64,000 nt of DNA from Persicobacter diffluens (GTDB lineage: Bacteria > Bacteroidota > Bacteroidia > Cytophagales > Cyclobacteriaceae), in NCBI RefSeq assembly GCF_036244895.1, contig NZ_BQKE01000002.1, forward strand, positions 1 through 64,000, read 5' to 3'. The position numbers and the translations under genes were made by a program. A model generated the notes under the pieces. It had not been told where the DNA came from and did no database searches. It worked only from the letters and a program-made list of their open reading frames with translations. Shown piece by piece: positions 1 through 9,476 of the stretch. The first letter of the stretch is position 1; the number at the start of each line of letters is the position of its first letter.

Positions 1-94
1 ACAACCATTGCAGGAATTTTTGCTGATCCTCCAGTAAATCAAATTGATGCAATCTTTTCCCTAAATGCCAGTCGGCAGTGTGTAATATCTTCAT
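1..94 (-). CDS. sbcD: SbcD nuclease subunit, N-terminal 31 residues (cut by window edge)
   Basis: The leftward frame starting with ATG at 94 reads MKILHTADWHLGKRLHQF and stays open to base 1. The Asp8-Trp9-His10 motif in the HTADWHLG context is the first metal-binding motif of the Mre11/SbcD metallophosphoesterase family, and such proteins start exactly like this. SbcD pairs with the SbcC ATPase to cut hairpins and process double-strand ends in the cytoplasm. Only the first 31 codons lie in the window, so the other four phosphoesterase motifs and a downstream sbcC cannot be checked. The match in both sequence and position in the protein makes the call fairly safe despite the short length. Confidence 0.85.
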   Translation of the reverse strand, partial: MKILHTADWHLGKRLHQFDLLEDQQKFLQWL

Positions 95-421
95 AGCGGC
101 TTTTTTCTTCCCAAAAACAAATTTTGCGAATTGGGTGGATCAAAGCAATTTTTGGGGCCGTCATTTCGCATCTCGGAATTACTCCTTTTTAAATCCCCTA
201 CAACAAACCGAACTATCCATGTTTAACACCCCATTTAGCAGTAAGGTCGGAAAAATGAAGGGACCTTTCCTGCTTCCAGTTTTTTTCAGGGAGTTCATTC
301 ACAAAGCAGAAAGCAAGTTCAGCTAAATTTGTGTTGTTGAAACTATAGAATTGATGCCAAAAATATATTATAGATAAGCTCTTTAGCTAGCATGCTTGTG
401 TTTTGTGATTTATCATTCGGC

Positions 422-588
422 TTAGAGCGTGTTTAAAAGCACATCATCCGGCTGCAAATTCGAATTATTGGAAGCGATTTTGGATAATTTCTCAACAATA
501 GCGCTGCTATTCTCTCAAAATAACCCTGTATCGCTTCTGCAATACTTCAAATTATCGCTGCGAATTGTGGCTTTTAAACACGCTCTTA
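422..588 (+). repeat. Element B, full-length copy (167 bp)
   Basis: The left end TTAGAGCGTGTTTAAAAGC and right end GCTTTTAAACACGCTCTTA are inverted copies of each other. The body contains GGCTGCAAATTCGAATTATT and a small hairpin around AATAGCGCTGCTATT. This is the cleanest copy and defines family B. It lies between the leftward sbcD start and the first sulfatase. A short open frame (429-632) runs through it but is a by-product of the repeat. Confidence 0.9.
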
Positions 589-956
589 CTTCGAATTTTC
601 GGTTAGCTGGTGTGGGTTTAAACAGGCATTAAATCAGCTATTTATATATTTTCGAAGAACAGGGATTCCCTATGGTTTTAACTTTTCTCCCTTGTAAAGG
701 AAAATTATAGTGAATTCCTTTCTTGATTTGATTTTATCCCCCAAAACCCACCTGATTTCGGGAAATTATTTTCCCTGTTTATAAAAGGGTTTAGGGATCT
801 TTAGCACCTCCTGAAAAGATTTTTCGGATGCCTGAAGCAATCGGGTACCAGCATTTTCCTCCTGCCATTTTTGTATTACAATTTTTCATTGGAGGGGGGA
901 AGTGGTTGTTTTTGGCGATATCAGATCTATTTTTTACTTATCTTCCTGTAAATCAT
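589..956. other. Intergenic region upstream of sulfatase 1
   Basis: I see no convincing gene here. It must contain the promoter and leader of the first sulfatase. An in-frame ATG at 828 would add 43 residues in front of the chosen start; these do not look like part of the enzyme and would bury the signal peptide. Confidence 0.5.
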
Positions 957-2312
957 ATGAGGTTACACTTTTTATGCCTATTGCTGGTATTAGCGCCAGT
1001 TAAAAAGGCTTTGATGGCCGGGGATCGGCCCAATATCATCTTCATTATGATCGATGACCATTCCTACCAAACGATTGGGGCTTATGGAGGGCGATTGCAG
1101 TTTTTAAACCCTACCCCTCAACTGGACAAGCTGGCAGAACAGGGAATGCGCTTTGAAAGGTGTTATGTGGAGAACTCCATTTGTGCTCCAAGCCGCGCGA
1201 CCTTACTGACCGGAAAGATGAGCCACCAACATGGCAAATATTCCAATAAGCAAAATGTGGTCTTTGATCACCATCAGCAACAATTTCAGAAGCTTTTGCA
1301 AAAAGCAGGTTATCAGACGGCCATGATTGGGAAGATTCATCTGGACGGAGATATGCAGGGTTTTGATTATTGGGATGTTTTGTTGCGGCAGGGAGAATAT
1401 CTCGACCCTCAATTTTTGTCCCCTAATGGAGTGGAAGTCGCCAAGGGTTATGTGACCGATATTGTTGTGGATAAGGCTTTGGATTGGCTTCAAAATGGCC
1501 GTTCGGAGGAAGAACCTTTTATGTTGATGGTGCATCAAAAGGCCCCTCACCGGCCATGGATTCCGGCTAAAAAGTATCTGGACCTTTATGAGGAGATTGA
1601 AATTCCTGAACCGGATAATTTTTGGGATGATTATGAAGGGAAGGCTTCTGCCGCTGCTCAACAAGAAATGACCATTGCGCAACACATGAGGCTGTCTTCA
1701 GATTTGAAAATTGAACCGGAGACCAGTCCGCGTTACCAACGTATAGGGTTTGATGGTCGATTCTCACCACGTCATGAAAAGTATAGGGAATTATCCCTTT
1801 CTGAGGAGGAAAGCACCAGACTGTACTATCAGCTGTATATGAAGGACTATCTGCGTTGCATAAAGTCCGTGGATGATAATGTGGGTCGTCTGTTGGATTA
1901 TTTAGATCATTCCGGTTTGGCCGAAAATACCGTGGTGGTTTACACTTCCGATCAGGGGTTTTATATGGGGGAGCATGGTTGGTTTGATAAGCGTTTTATG
2001 TATGAAGAGTCTTTCCGTACCCCTCTGATTGTGCGTTGGCCTGCTGTCATTAAGCCACAAAGTGTCAATCAGGAATTGGTCCAGAATATCGATTTTGCAG
2101 AAACTTTTTTGGACTTAGCCGGATTGGATATTCCCGCGGACATGCAGGGGCAAAGTATTGTGCCATTATTGAGGGGGAAGCAGCCCAATGACTGGCGTGA
2201 TCATTTGTATTACCATTATTACGAATATCCAGGGCCACATGCGGTGAGAAGGCATGAAGGGGTGGCAGGTAAGCGCTATAAATTATACGATTTTATGGAA
2301 AAGATGTCCTGA
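957..2312 (+). CDS. Secreted S1-family sulfatase, C-terminus lost to a frameshift
   Basis: This is a type I sulfatase, a formylglycine-dependent enzyme that removes sulfate esters from glycans in the periplasm or outside the cell. I chose the ATG at 957 because it gives a signal peptide (residues 1-21) directly before PNIIFIMIDDH, where Asp33/Asp34 are first calcium ligands. The modification motif is Cys76-Ala-Pro-Ser-Arg80, followed by ATLLTG. The second metal site is Asp332-Gln-Gly with a following GEHGW. The frame stops at 2312 in mid-domain, but the family's C-terminal sequence continues in another frame to 2470, so the gene carries a one-base deletion near 2291-2294. With that base restored the protein would be about 504 residues, normal for the family. 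Substrate unknown. No sulfatase-maturing radical SAM enzyme is visible in the window. Confidence 0.85.
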   Translation: MRLHFLCLLLVLAPVKKALMAGDRPNIIFIMIDDHSYQTIGAYGGRLQFLNPTPQLDKLAEQGMRFERCYVENSICAPSRATLLTGKMSHQHGKYSNKQNVVFDHHQQQFQKLLQKAGYQTAMIGKIHLDGDMQGFDYWDVLLRQGEYLDPQFLSPNGVEVAKGYVTDIVVDKALDWLQNGRSEEEPFMLMVHQKAPHRPWIPAKKYLDLYEEIEIPEPDNFWDDYEGKASAAAQQEMTIAQHMRLSSDLKIEPETSPRYQRIGFDGRFSPRHEKYRELSLSEEESTRLYYQLYMKDYLRCIKSVDDNVGRLLDYLDHSGLAENTVVVYTSDQGFYMGEHGWFDKRFMYEESFRTPLIVRWPAVIKPQSVNQELVQNIDFAETFLDLAGLDIPADMQGQSIVPLLRGKQPNDWRDHLYYHYYEYPGPHAVRRHEGVAGKRYKLYDFMEKMS

Positions 2313-2470
2313 ATGGTGAGGAGTGGGAGTTTTATGATTTAAAAAAGGATCCTTCCGAGATGAATAATCTTTACGGGAAAAATTCCGCACAAAAAAAAGT
2401 AGATGCTCTGAAATTGGTGCTGAACGATTTAAAAATTAAATATCAGGTGCAGGAAGATCTGATTCCATAA
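2295..2470 (+). pseudogene. Out-of-frame 3' end of sulfatase 1
   Basis: Downstream of a run of four T (2291-2294), the shifted frame reads YGKDVLNGEEWEFYDLKKDP and ends in QEDLIP at the TAA 2468-2470. EWEFYDLKKDPSE.NNL is the standard sulfatase C-terminal motif. Adding one T to the run would restore a single frame, so this is either a genuine inactivating or slippage mutation, or a homopolymer sequencing error. Confidence 0.85.
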
Positions 2471-2474
2471 GAAG

Positions 2475-2531
2475 AAAGGCGGGAGATATTAATTTTTGTT
2501 TTGTATTAATAGTGATCTCTCCCGCTTTTTC
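2475..2531 (+). terminator. Terminator after sulfatase 1
   Basis: The arms GCGGGAGA (2479-2486) and TCTCCCGC (2518-2525) form a stem with additional pairing inside (ATATTAAT/ATTAAT). The stem is followed by TTTTT. It sits between convergent genes and may also act on the opposite strand. Confidence 0.7.
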
Positions 2532-2536
2532 TCAAA

Positions 2537-4147
2537 TTAAATAGCACCAATATAACTGGTCAGGTTGGAGTTGGAATCCAGTTCCATTTTTTTTCTGATC
2601 CTATATCGGGAAGTATGCACACTTTGAAGGGAGATGTTCAAAATTTTTGACATCTCATGACTATTAAAATTGAGTTTAATCAGTGCACAGTGTTTAAGTT
2701 CCGTATTGGATAAATTGGGGTGCTTTTTACAAAGGGTCTCGTAAAATTTGGTGTTTACTTCGGTAAACCTTCGGTTAAATTCCTCCCAGGAAGTATCATT
2801 TCCCTGAGCATATTTCATTTTTAAAGTGGTAAATTCTTTTGGGGATGTTTTTTTAACGGTTTCCAGCAGGTTTTGAATAGCATCTTCTTTTTCAATCATT
2901 TTGAGGGTGTAGGCTGTAAGTTCCTTGCTTTTTAACTCTAGTACCGCATTATTTTTCTCATTGTCCATCTTTCTTACTAAAGACAGCTGGTGGATTTTGT
3001 TTTTTTGTCGAGAGACAATATACATCGCCACAGCTGCTAAGGATATAAAGCCAAAAACCACCAAAATAGTCAGTAATTTCCTATTCTTATTTTCAATTAG
3101 TGCTTGCTGATTTTCAATTAGCTTTTTATTGTTGGCAATTTCTTCCAGGTATTTATTCTTGATCGAAAAAAGGCGTTGATTGTGCTTACTGCTGGCACTG
3201 AAAAGGTCCACGAAACTATCTTTGGAAGCTTCCAGGTATTGATAAGCTTTGGTCAAATCTCCTTTGGCTAAATATAAAGCGGATAGCTTTTCCAACAGCT
3301 CTGGCTTTAGTTCAAAATGTACTGATTTGGCATTCATCAGCTCCAGGCTTTTTTGATAATAGAATAAGGCACTGTCCAACTCCCCCAATTCCTTCTTTAT
3401 ATCACCCAGAAAAAACATATTCGTAATGATATAAGGCTCGTTTTTTTGTTTTAGGAGGGTTTTGGCCTCCAGCAGAATTTTTTCAGCGGCAGCCAAATTT
3501 CCCAATTTCATTTCACAAAAACCTCTGTCGGTCATGACATAGGGCATTTTCCTTTTGTTCTGATGTACCCAGGCACAGGAATCTAAATATTCCATGGCCA
3601 GGGTATATTCCCCGCGATTTCTCCAGAAGTTGGCATAACTGAAATAAGAAGAAACAAACTGACTTTTCTTAATCTTCTTTCCTTCGAAAAGGGTTTTTGC
3701 CAAATTTACCGAGGTCCTGAGATGGTACTGCGTTAGAGAATCTTTATTATAAATGTCATAAAGAATACCCAGGTTTCGGTGAATGGTCACCCGAAGGTTA
3801 TGGTAGTTTTGTTTTTCCGCAATAATGAGGGCATTCCAAAGATGGTCAAAGGCAAGGTCATATTTTCCCTTGTATCGGTCTTTGTCGCTCATTTTGATCA
3901 GGCTAATGACGCGGTCCGCCGAATCATTGAGCGTTGTTTGATCTTTATAAATATCGAAAAAATCTGCCGGGCTGTCCTGATAGGTGCTGTCCACATTTGG
4001 GATTATACACCAGGCCTTTGGGCTGAAGGAAAAAAGCAGCCCTGAAAGGCAAAAAATGAAATAGCTAAATGCTGATAAAAAATTAGACATGCTTAAAAAA
4101 TATGCTTTGCTCAAATCTAATGAATGATTGGAAGAATAAAAATTCAT
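2537..4147 (-). CDS. TPR protein with transmembrane segment and LuxR-type HTH
   Basis: A 536-residue regulator of a layout common in Bacteroidota. A hydrophobic N-terminal segment (about 17-42) is followed by tetratricopeptide-like helices (about 90-310), a coiled coil (about 320-355), a single membrane span (357-379), another coiled coil (385-430) and a C-terminal LuxR/GerE-type helix-turn-helix (478-525, with LSNTELKHCALIKLNFNSHE and SVHTSRYRIRKK). The likely topology is a periplasmic TPR sensor and a cytoplasmic DNA-binding end, so it would sense a signal and regulate transcription directly. A Met at residue 20 (ATG at 4090) is an alternative start that gives a neater signal sequence. It is convergent with sulfatase 1 and could regulate the neighbouring sulfatase genes, but nothing in the sequence proves this. 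Confidence 0.8.
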   Translation of the reverse strand: MNFYSSNHSLDLSKAYFLSMSNFLSAFSYFIFCLSGLLFSFSPKAWCIIPNVDSTYQDSPADFFDIYKDQTTLNDSADRVISLIKMSDKDRYKGKYDLAFDHLWNALIIAEKQNYHNLRVTIHRNLGILYDIYNKDSLTQYHLRTSVNLAKTLFEGKKIKKSQFVSSYFSYANFWRNRGEYTLAMEYLDSCAWVHQNKRKMPYVMTDRGFCEMKLGNLAAAEKILLEAKTLLKQKNEPYIITNMFFLGDIKKELGELDSALFYYQKSLELMNAKSVHFELKPELLEKLSALYLAKGDLTKAYQYLEASKDSFVDLFSASSKHNQRLFSIKNKYLEEIANNKKLIENQQALIENKNRKLLTILVVFGFISLAAVAMYIVSRQKNKIHQLSLVRKMDNEKNNAVLELKSKELTAYTLKMIEKEDAIQNLLETVKKTSPKEFTTLKMKYAQGNDTSWEEFNRRFTEVNTKFYETLCKKHPNLSNTELKHCALIKLNFNSHEMSKILNISLQSVHTSRYRIRKKMELDSNSNLTSYIGAI

Positions 4148-4356
4148 GAAATAAGAATGAATATATTTATTTTTTGGAATTTGTTGACATGGAGAGGGTT
4201 ATGATTTTTTGGTTTGCACTCGTCTAGTTTTTGAATAATGATTATCCATCTTCTGATGGCGTAGGGCTTAGTGGAAAAGCTTAAAAAAAAAAGGAAGTAA
4301 GTTAGACAATACTATTTCTATTAAACTGAATTATACTTATTACTAAATTTAGGGAG

Positions 4357-4436
4357 TTAGAACATGTTTAAAACCGCACCATCCGACTGCAAATTCGAAT
4401 TTTCGTTACGAATTTTGGCTTTTAAACACGCTCTTA
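4357..4436 (+). repeat. Element B, internally deleted copy (80 bp)
   Basis: Both ends of family B are present (TTAGAACATGTTTAAAACC and GCTTTTAAACACGCTCTTA), but about 87 bp of the middle are missing. The deletion joins CTGCAAATTCGAATT directly to TTCGTTACGAATTTTGG. Internal deletion with both termini kept is typical of non-autonomous mobile elements. Confidence 0.85.
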
Positions 4437-4479
4437 GGCTATAGGGTATTTGGGAATTGTGATCATTTTTTACTGCTTT

Positions 4480-4750
4480 TTTAATAGTCCAAATTTGAGT
4501 GAGCTTGCTTTTTCCTCATTCATCTGTTTTGTAAGATTAAACGCGAAGCAGGTAAGATTCCTTTAAGTTTCTCGCTGCTAGCAAAAGTAGAATTTTACCC
4601 TAATTTTACACCGCTAGTTTTAGGGCGCACTATAAATTCCATTTCCTTGGGTGATTTTATTGCTGAGCCATTATGCTTCTCCACTATTTTGGCATTAAGT
4701 GGAGCCCTTCCTTTTGACGAAGCCTCGCAATGGAGTAAAAATTCTGTCCA
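4480..4750 (+). repeat. Degenerate element A fragments
   Basis: 4480-4590 matches the centre of family A (AATAGTCCAAATTTGAG, GCTTGCTTTTTCCTCATTC). At 4595 a second left end begins (TTACCCTAATTTTACACCGCT) and fades out. The rest of this 806-bp gap, up to the second sulfatase, shows no gene. Confidence 0.65.
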
Positions 4751-4953
4751 TTAATGAGGAAATGCCCCCTAGTACTTCTGAATATATTTAGTTGGGGATG
4801 AATCCCCCCGATTTCGTGCGCTTTTTTGGATGATCTCTTAGAGAGGAATTTCAAACTTTGTTGCCGTAATGCCTCCTAAGGGGTTTTTTTTTTGAGCATG
4901 CCACCATTGTTTACCAATAGGATGGGGCTCTTGAAGAGATAAAATTTTTGACT

Positions 4954-6777
4954 ATGAACATCTTCAGAAAACTGTCATTACTGTTGATCTTGTTTTCGAT
5001 CGGCGGTAAGTTGGCTTGGGCACAAAAGCAGCCCAATGTACTTTGGATCCTTACGGATGATCAGCGTTTTGATTCCATCGAGGCGTTTAATAAAATGCTC
5101 ACTGGCAAGAAAGAAAGCAAGCTGGGTTATGTGGAGTCTCCACAGGTAGATCGCCTGACCGAAATGGGTACCACTTTTATTAATACTTATTGTCAGGCGC
5201 AGGCCTGTGCGCCTTCCCGTGCCTCGATGCACTATGGCCGTTATACTTTCCGTTCTGGTATTTATGAATTTGAATATCATAATAATAATGCCGAACACTG
5301 TCGCCCAACCTTGCCCGAGCAAATGGTGGATTTGGGGTATCAAACGATGCATGTTGGGAAACTGGGGGTAAGAGTTAAAACGGTAGAAAATGGTAAAGTA
5401 AAACCTCATAAGATTTACCAAACGGATATTGATTTTCGTGTTACACAGGATCAGGGTTTAACAGACTGGGGGAAGAATTGGAGAAGGGAAGTGGATGGTG
5501 AGAAGCTGGAGGAACCCAGGGCTTTGGAGTTCCTTGTGGAGGCGGACGGAACCGTGATTTATATGGATGAAAAGTTAGAGCAGGACAAGCCTGCCTATGA
5601 GGGGACGATGGAGAAGATGGCGGAAAAATATGATTTGCTTCGTCATTATGTTCCACGAAATGGAGGGACTTTTCAAAAGAAAATGGTGCTCTCGGGGGTA
5701 AGTTCCCAACCAGCGGGTAAAACCAGAGATGGTTTTTATGCTTCCGTTTTCGTGGATTATCTTAAAAATGCCGACCAGGAATTCAAGGTGGGCCAACAAT
5801 CATATGAGGGAGTGGATTCCTCCAAGCCTTTGTTTGCACATATTGGTTTCGATTTCCCCCATACGCCCGTTCTTCCACCTGCTGATTATCGCGAACGCTT
5901 TCAAAAGAAAAAGTATAGGATTCCATCATTTGATAAAAGTGAATTCGATAACATGCCGGCACAATTAAAAAAACAGGTGAAGGCAGGTTATTCCGATCAC
6001 TTTACGGAAGAGGAAAAGCAGAAAATGGTGCAGGATTATTACGCTTTTTGTGCCTATGGGGATGATTTAATTGGCCAGGCCGCTGATGCATTTATCGATT
6101 ATAGTGAGCAAAATCAACAGGAATGGATGATTGTTTTTGTTTGTGGAGATCATGGCTGGAAGCTCAATGAACATGGGGCGGTCTCAAAGTTTTCGTCCTG
6201 GAAAGTGGACGCCCACAATCCTATTGTAGTGGTGTCTTCCGATAAAAAAGCCTATCCAGCTGGCAAAGTAGTACGAGATTTCACCGAATTTGTAGATGTG
6301 GCCCCTACTGTTTTGGCTGCAGGAGGAGCGGATTTGAATGCAGCGAAATATGATTATCTTGATGGTCTAAATTTGGCAGAAGTGGCAGCCTCAGAAGTGG
6401 CCACCAGAGATTATGTCATCGCAGAAAGCCATTCGGTGACGGGCCCACGCGCTTTTATTCGAACTAAAGACTATGTGTTTTCTATGCAAACTCGACCTCA
6501 TAAAAAGAGAGGGCAGGATATGGAATGGGCACTAAATGCATCTTATAAAGACCTGGATCCCGCACTTTACCATATGCCTTCTGATCCGGAAGAAGTAAAC
6601 AATTTGGCTTTTAGCAAAGCCCATCAGGAAGTAGCGGAAAAATTTAAAGAAAAACTGATTAGTATTATTTTTGGTGATCAAAGGGTTGAGGTCGATTGGG
6701 GGAAAAAGGCGGATGGAACAAAAGTGTACCGAAGTAATTTTGCGCCGGGATCTCATGATCGTAAACTTACCCTTTAA
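4954..6777 (+). CDS. Secreted S1-family sulfatase
   Basis: A 607-residue type I sulfatase. I chose the ATG at 4954; the signal peptide ends at Ala-Trp-Ala23 before Gln24. NVLWILTDDQR carries the first calcium ligands Asp35/Asp36. Cys85-Ala-Pro-Ser-Arg89 is the formylglycine motif, and Asp399-His400 (CGDHGWKLNEHG) belongs to the second metal site. The C-terminus (YHMPSDPEEVNNLA) is the usual sulfatase end and is intact. The overall pattern (WILTDDQR, GKLGVR, GDHGW.L.EHG) resembles the iduronate-2-sulfatase-like branch, but the substrate cannot be read from the sequence. It differs clearly from the first sulfatase, so the two probably act on different linkages. It needs a maturase encoded elsewhere. 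Confidence 0.92.
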   Translation: MNIFRKLSLLLILFSIGGKLAWAQKQPNVLWILTDDQRFDSIEAFNKMLTGKKESKLGYVESPQVDRLTEMGTTFINTYCQAQACAPSRASMHYGRYTFRSGIYEFEYHNNNAEHCRPTLPEQMVDLGYQTMHVGKLGVRVKTVENGKVKPHKIYQTDIDFRVTQDQGLTDWGKNWRREVDGEKLEEPRALEFLVEADGTVIYMDEKLEQDKPAYEGTMEKMAEKYDLLRHYVPRNGGTFQKKMVLSGVSSQPAGKTRDGFYASVFVDYLKNADQEFKVGQQSYEGVDSSKPLFAHIGFDFPHTPVLPPADYRERFQKKKYRIPSFDKSEFDNMPAQLKKQVKAGYSDHFTEEEKQKMVQDYYAFCAYGDDLIGQAADAFIDYSEQNQQEWMIVFVCGDHGWKLNEHGAVSKFSSWKVDAHNPIVVVSSDKKAYPAGKVVRDFTEFVDVAPTVLAAGGADLNAAKYDYLDGLNLAEVAASEVATRDYVIAESHSVTGPRAFIRTKDYVFSMQTRPHKKRGQDMEWALNASYKDLDPALYHMPSDPEEVNNLAFSKAHQEVAEKFKEKLISIIFGDQRVEVDWGKKADGTKVYRSNFAPGSHDRKLTL

Positions 6778-6812
6778 TGGCGTTTCTTGATTCGGATGAT
6801 GCACCGACAGCT

Positions 6813-7036
6813 TTAACCCGAATTTTTCACCGCTAAATTAAGTGGATCACCTTAACTAACTTTTTATTAGCTCAATAGACTCATTTCTGCTGATTTTTTT
6901 ATAGCCCAAATTTGGGCAAGCTTGCTTTCTCCTCATTCATCTGCTTCGTTGGAAAAAACTCGAAATAGGAGACTATTCCTTCATTTTTCCCGCCTTGCAG
7001 CTAAAAGAGGATTGAAGCATGAATAATCCGGGTTAA
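6813..7036 (+). repeat. Element A, full-length copy (224 bp)
   Basis: It starts TTAACCCGAATTTTTCACCGCTAAA and ends GCATGAATAATCCGGGTTAA, so the first and last 17 bases are inverted copies with few mismatches. The centre holds GCCCAAATTTGGGCAAGCTTGC and an imperfect hairpin GGAAAAAACTC..TTCATTTTTCC. It begins 35 bp after the stop of the second sulfatase. Confidence 0.92.
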
Positions 7037-7236
7037 GCCGAAATAATCACCGCTCATTTCACCAAATCAATTAAGGGGGGGGCATCAGTTTAATACAGGT
7101 GTTTAGCTTTGGTATTTAATAGCTCAAATTGGAGGAAGCTTGCTTTCTCCTCATTCTCTGCTTCTTTGGGAAAAAATGAAATAGGAAAAAGCCCTTCATT
7201 TTTTCCGCCATGCAGCTTAAGCAGGATTTAAATACA
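7033..7236 (+). repeat. Element A, tandem degenerate copy sharing TTAA
   Basis: The copy begins TTAAGCCGAAATAATCACCGCT, reusing the TTAA that closes the preceding copy. It then follows the family through GCTTGCTTTCTCCTCATTC and the hairpin, but lacks the right inverted end. From 7237 to 7400 and from 7430 to 7799 I see no gene. Confidence 0.8.
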
Positions 7237-7402
7237 CGCAAGGAGAGGTCGTATGAGTTTGTTTTTACACCCTTTCAGTAGATGATAATTGATAGATGAT
7301 AGAGGAGTGTAAAATAGCGGTTTTATTGATAAGATTTTTATTATCGATAAGTGAGAATAATTTTAAAATCTCCTCATTAGAATGTTCTGTATTCAGACAT
7401 CC

Positions 7403-7427
7403 AAAGCCTCCATTAGGAGGCTTTTTT
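7403..7427 (+). terminator. Rho-independent terminator without an adjacent gene
   Basis: AAAGCCTCC (7403-7411), loop ATTA, GGAGGCTTT (7416-7424) and a T tail. The nearest upstream coding sequence on this strand ends over 600 bp away, beyond two element A copies. It either ends that long transcript or a small RNA starting in 7230-7400. Confidence 0.75.
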
Positions 7428-7799
7428 CATTTTTGAAATCTAATAGGACCATTTTTAATAGGCGGTTGATCAGCCAAATTTGACTTCAGGGATGTAAAAA
7501 TAGTGCTCTATTATTTTTTGAAATAATCCTCCCTGATTTCAGGGACAAAACCAATATAAGTTCCAATAACATGAATTTGGAGTCGTATTGCGTGGTTTTA
7601 AAAATGCCCTTTGGCCCTCACTAAGATAAAGCATAGTACGAGGCAATACTGATAATATGGTGAATCAAATTGAGGGAAAACTAGATTTTGCTATAAAAAT
7701 GCCCCTCCTGAGCTGCTTTGATTTGGAAAAATAATGAACAGTAAAAACATCTAATTTTTTACCCCCCCTGACTATCGGCTTATTGTAGGAAATTCATCC

Positions 7800-9476
7800 A
7801 TGAACAGAAAGGATTTTTTTATGAGAGCGCTATTTTTTGTGATATGGCTTTTTGCCAGTTTACCTCTTTTGGGAGAGGGGATTCAAAAGGAGACTTATCG
7901 GTCTACCATATCAACGAGCAGGTATGAGGTACTTGACTTAACTTTTAGGTCCAGCTATAACCGCCAACTTAACCCATTTATTGTTGATTTTGAGGCAATG
8001 GTTACCGCTCCCTCCGGTAAATCGATGAGGGTTCCCGGCTTTTATAATGGTGATAAGGAATGGATTATACGCTTTTCTGCTGATGAAGAAGGAATTTATA
8101 AATATGTGACTTCTTCCGAAATTAAAACTTTGAATAATAAGAAAGGAAGCATTAAGGTAGGCCCGAATACAGCGCCTGATAAAAAAGGAGGAGTGGTGAT
8201 TAGTAAGCAGCATCCACGGTATTTTGAGTATCAGGATGGTAGCCCCTATTTTTTAATGGCCTACGAATGTGACTGGTTGTATGCATTAGACTATAAAAAT
8301 GAGCAAGGGATTCCAAGAACCTGGAAATTGTTGGAGCAATTGGAGGAAAATGGTTTTAACCAGGTAGTGATGAATGTTTTTAGTTATGATATCGATGCCC
8401 CGCATGCCGCATGGACTAAAGATGAAAAACTAAAGGATTTTCCGCAATACGATTTTGGTGCCCCTCAAGACATTTTTCCTTTTCTTGGAAATAATGAGCA
8501 GCCTGATTTTTCCAGATTGAATGTGGCATTTTTTCAAAAACTGGACCGCACCATTTCAGCATTAAATGATAAGAATATAGTGGCGCATTTAATGATCTAT
8601 GTCTGGAATAAAAAGGTGAATTGGCCCGATATGTATACGGAGGCAGATGATATGTACTATGATTACATCGTCAAGCGGTATGGCGCATTTCCTAATATGC
8701 TTTTTGATGTTTCCAAGGAAGCCATTTTGTATGGTAGAGCCGATGATGAGTATATATTGGAGCGGATTCAGCGTATTCGGGATAACAATCCTTTTGATCG
8801 CCTAGTAACGGTTCATGATTATGGCTTTTGTGTCAGACACAAGGAGAAGGTGGATTTTCTTTCTCGGCAGGATTGGAAATTCCGCTGTTATGACCACATG
8901 ATCGAGACGCACCGAAAAGTGAAAGATAAACCCGTTTTCAATATTGAGCATGGAGGTTATGAGTATAGCGACTTTGAGGTGTTTCCTGGCAGTTATATGA
9001 ATGCGGAATCCTGCTTAAGAAGAAATTACGAATGCCTTTTTGCAGGGATTTATTCCACCTATTACTGGCAAGGAGCCTCCTGGAATGTAATTGTATGGGA
9101 TCCTGAGCAATTGCCGAAGGAATACTATCGTCCAAAGTATCAGTATTTTAAGTATTTGACGGATTTTTTCTCTACTTACAATTTCGCAGATTATGCTCCT
9201 TTGGAATTAAAAGGGCGTATTCAGGAATTTTGCCTCAAACATAATGATAAGGAGGAGTACCTTTTTTATATCCCTAAAGAGTTATACCGAAAGATGACCT
9301 GGGGAATAATGAAAGATGATGAAGAGGTGATTCACTATAAATGGTACAATACCCTGACCGGGGAAATGACTACTGAGTTTAAAAAGACTAAGGATACTTT
9401 TGGCTACCAGTCTCCATGGCATCAGGAGGCGGATGCTATTTTGATTTTGAGAAGGTCTTCAGAGACCGTGAATTAA
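7800..9476 (+). CDS. Secreted DUF5060-type putative glycoside hydrolase
   Basis: A 558-residue protein with an N-terminal hydrophobic signal (about 8-25). A beta-sandwich of the DUF5060 type follows (about 40-125: FIVDFEAMVTAPSG, VPGFYNGDKEWIIRFSADEEGIYKY), then a TIM-barrel of the DUF4038/clan-A-like type. Candidate catalytic residues are Glu307 (LFDVSKEA, acid/base position) and Glu383 (FNIEHGGYE, nucleophile position). These are assigned by pattern, not by alignment. DUF5060 domains precede glycosidase barrels in many marine Bacteroidota. Secretion and the sulfatase, GH2 and GH43-like neighbours support a role in polysaccharide breakdown, but the substrate is unknown. The second Met (7821) is an equally plausible start. 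There is no T9SS tail, so it is probably periplasmic. Confidence 0.75.
   Translation: MNRKDFFMRALFFVIWLFASLPLLGEGIQKETYRSTISTSRYEVLDLTFRSSYNRQLNPFIVDFEAMVTAPSGKSMRVPGFYNGDKEWIIRFSADEEGIYKYVTSSEIKTLNNKKGSIKVGPNTAPDKKGGVVISKQHPRYFEYQDGSPYFLMAYECDWLYALDYKNEQGIPRTWKLLEQLEENGFNQVVMNVFSYDIDAPHAAWTKDEKLKDFPQYDFGAPQDIFPFLGNNEQPDFSRLNVAFFQKLDRTISALNDKNIVAHLMIYVWNKKVNWPDMYTEADDMYYDYIVKRYGAFPNMLFDVSKEAILYGRADDEYILERIQRIRDNNPFDRLVTVHDYGFCVRHKEKVDFLSRQDWKFRCYDHMIETHRKVKDKPVFNIEHGGYEYSDFEVFPGSYMNAESCLRRNYECLFAGIYSTYYWQGASWNVIVWDPEQLPKEYYRPKYQYFKYLTDFFSTYNFADYAPLELKGRIQEFCLKHNDKEEYLFYIPKELYRKMTWGIMKDDEEVIHYKWYNTLTGEMTTEFKKTKDTFGYQSPWHQEADAILILRRSSETVN

Noticed and set aside
78..326. Rightward 82-codon open frame
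   Set aside because: It overlaps the sbcD start on the other strand, has no recognisable features and an odd composition.
429..632. 67-codon open frame
   Set aside because: It lies almost completely within element B; similar frames appear in other copies (59265-59486), so it is a repeat by-product.
828..956. 43-residue N-terminal extension of sulfatase 1
   Set aside because: It would put the signal peptide in the middle of the protein; the ATG at 957 gives a normal secreted sulfatase.
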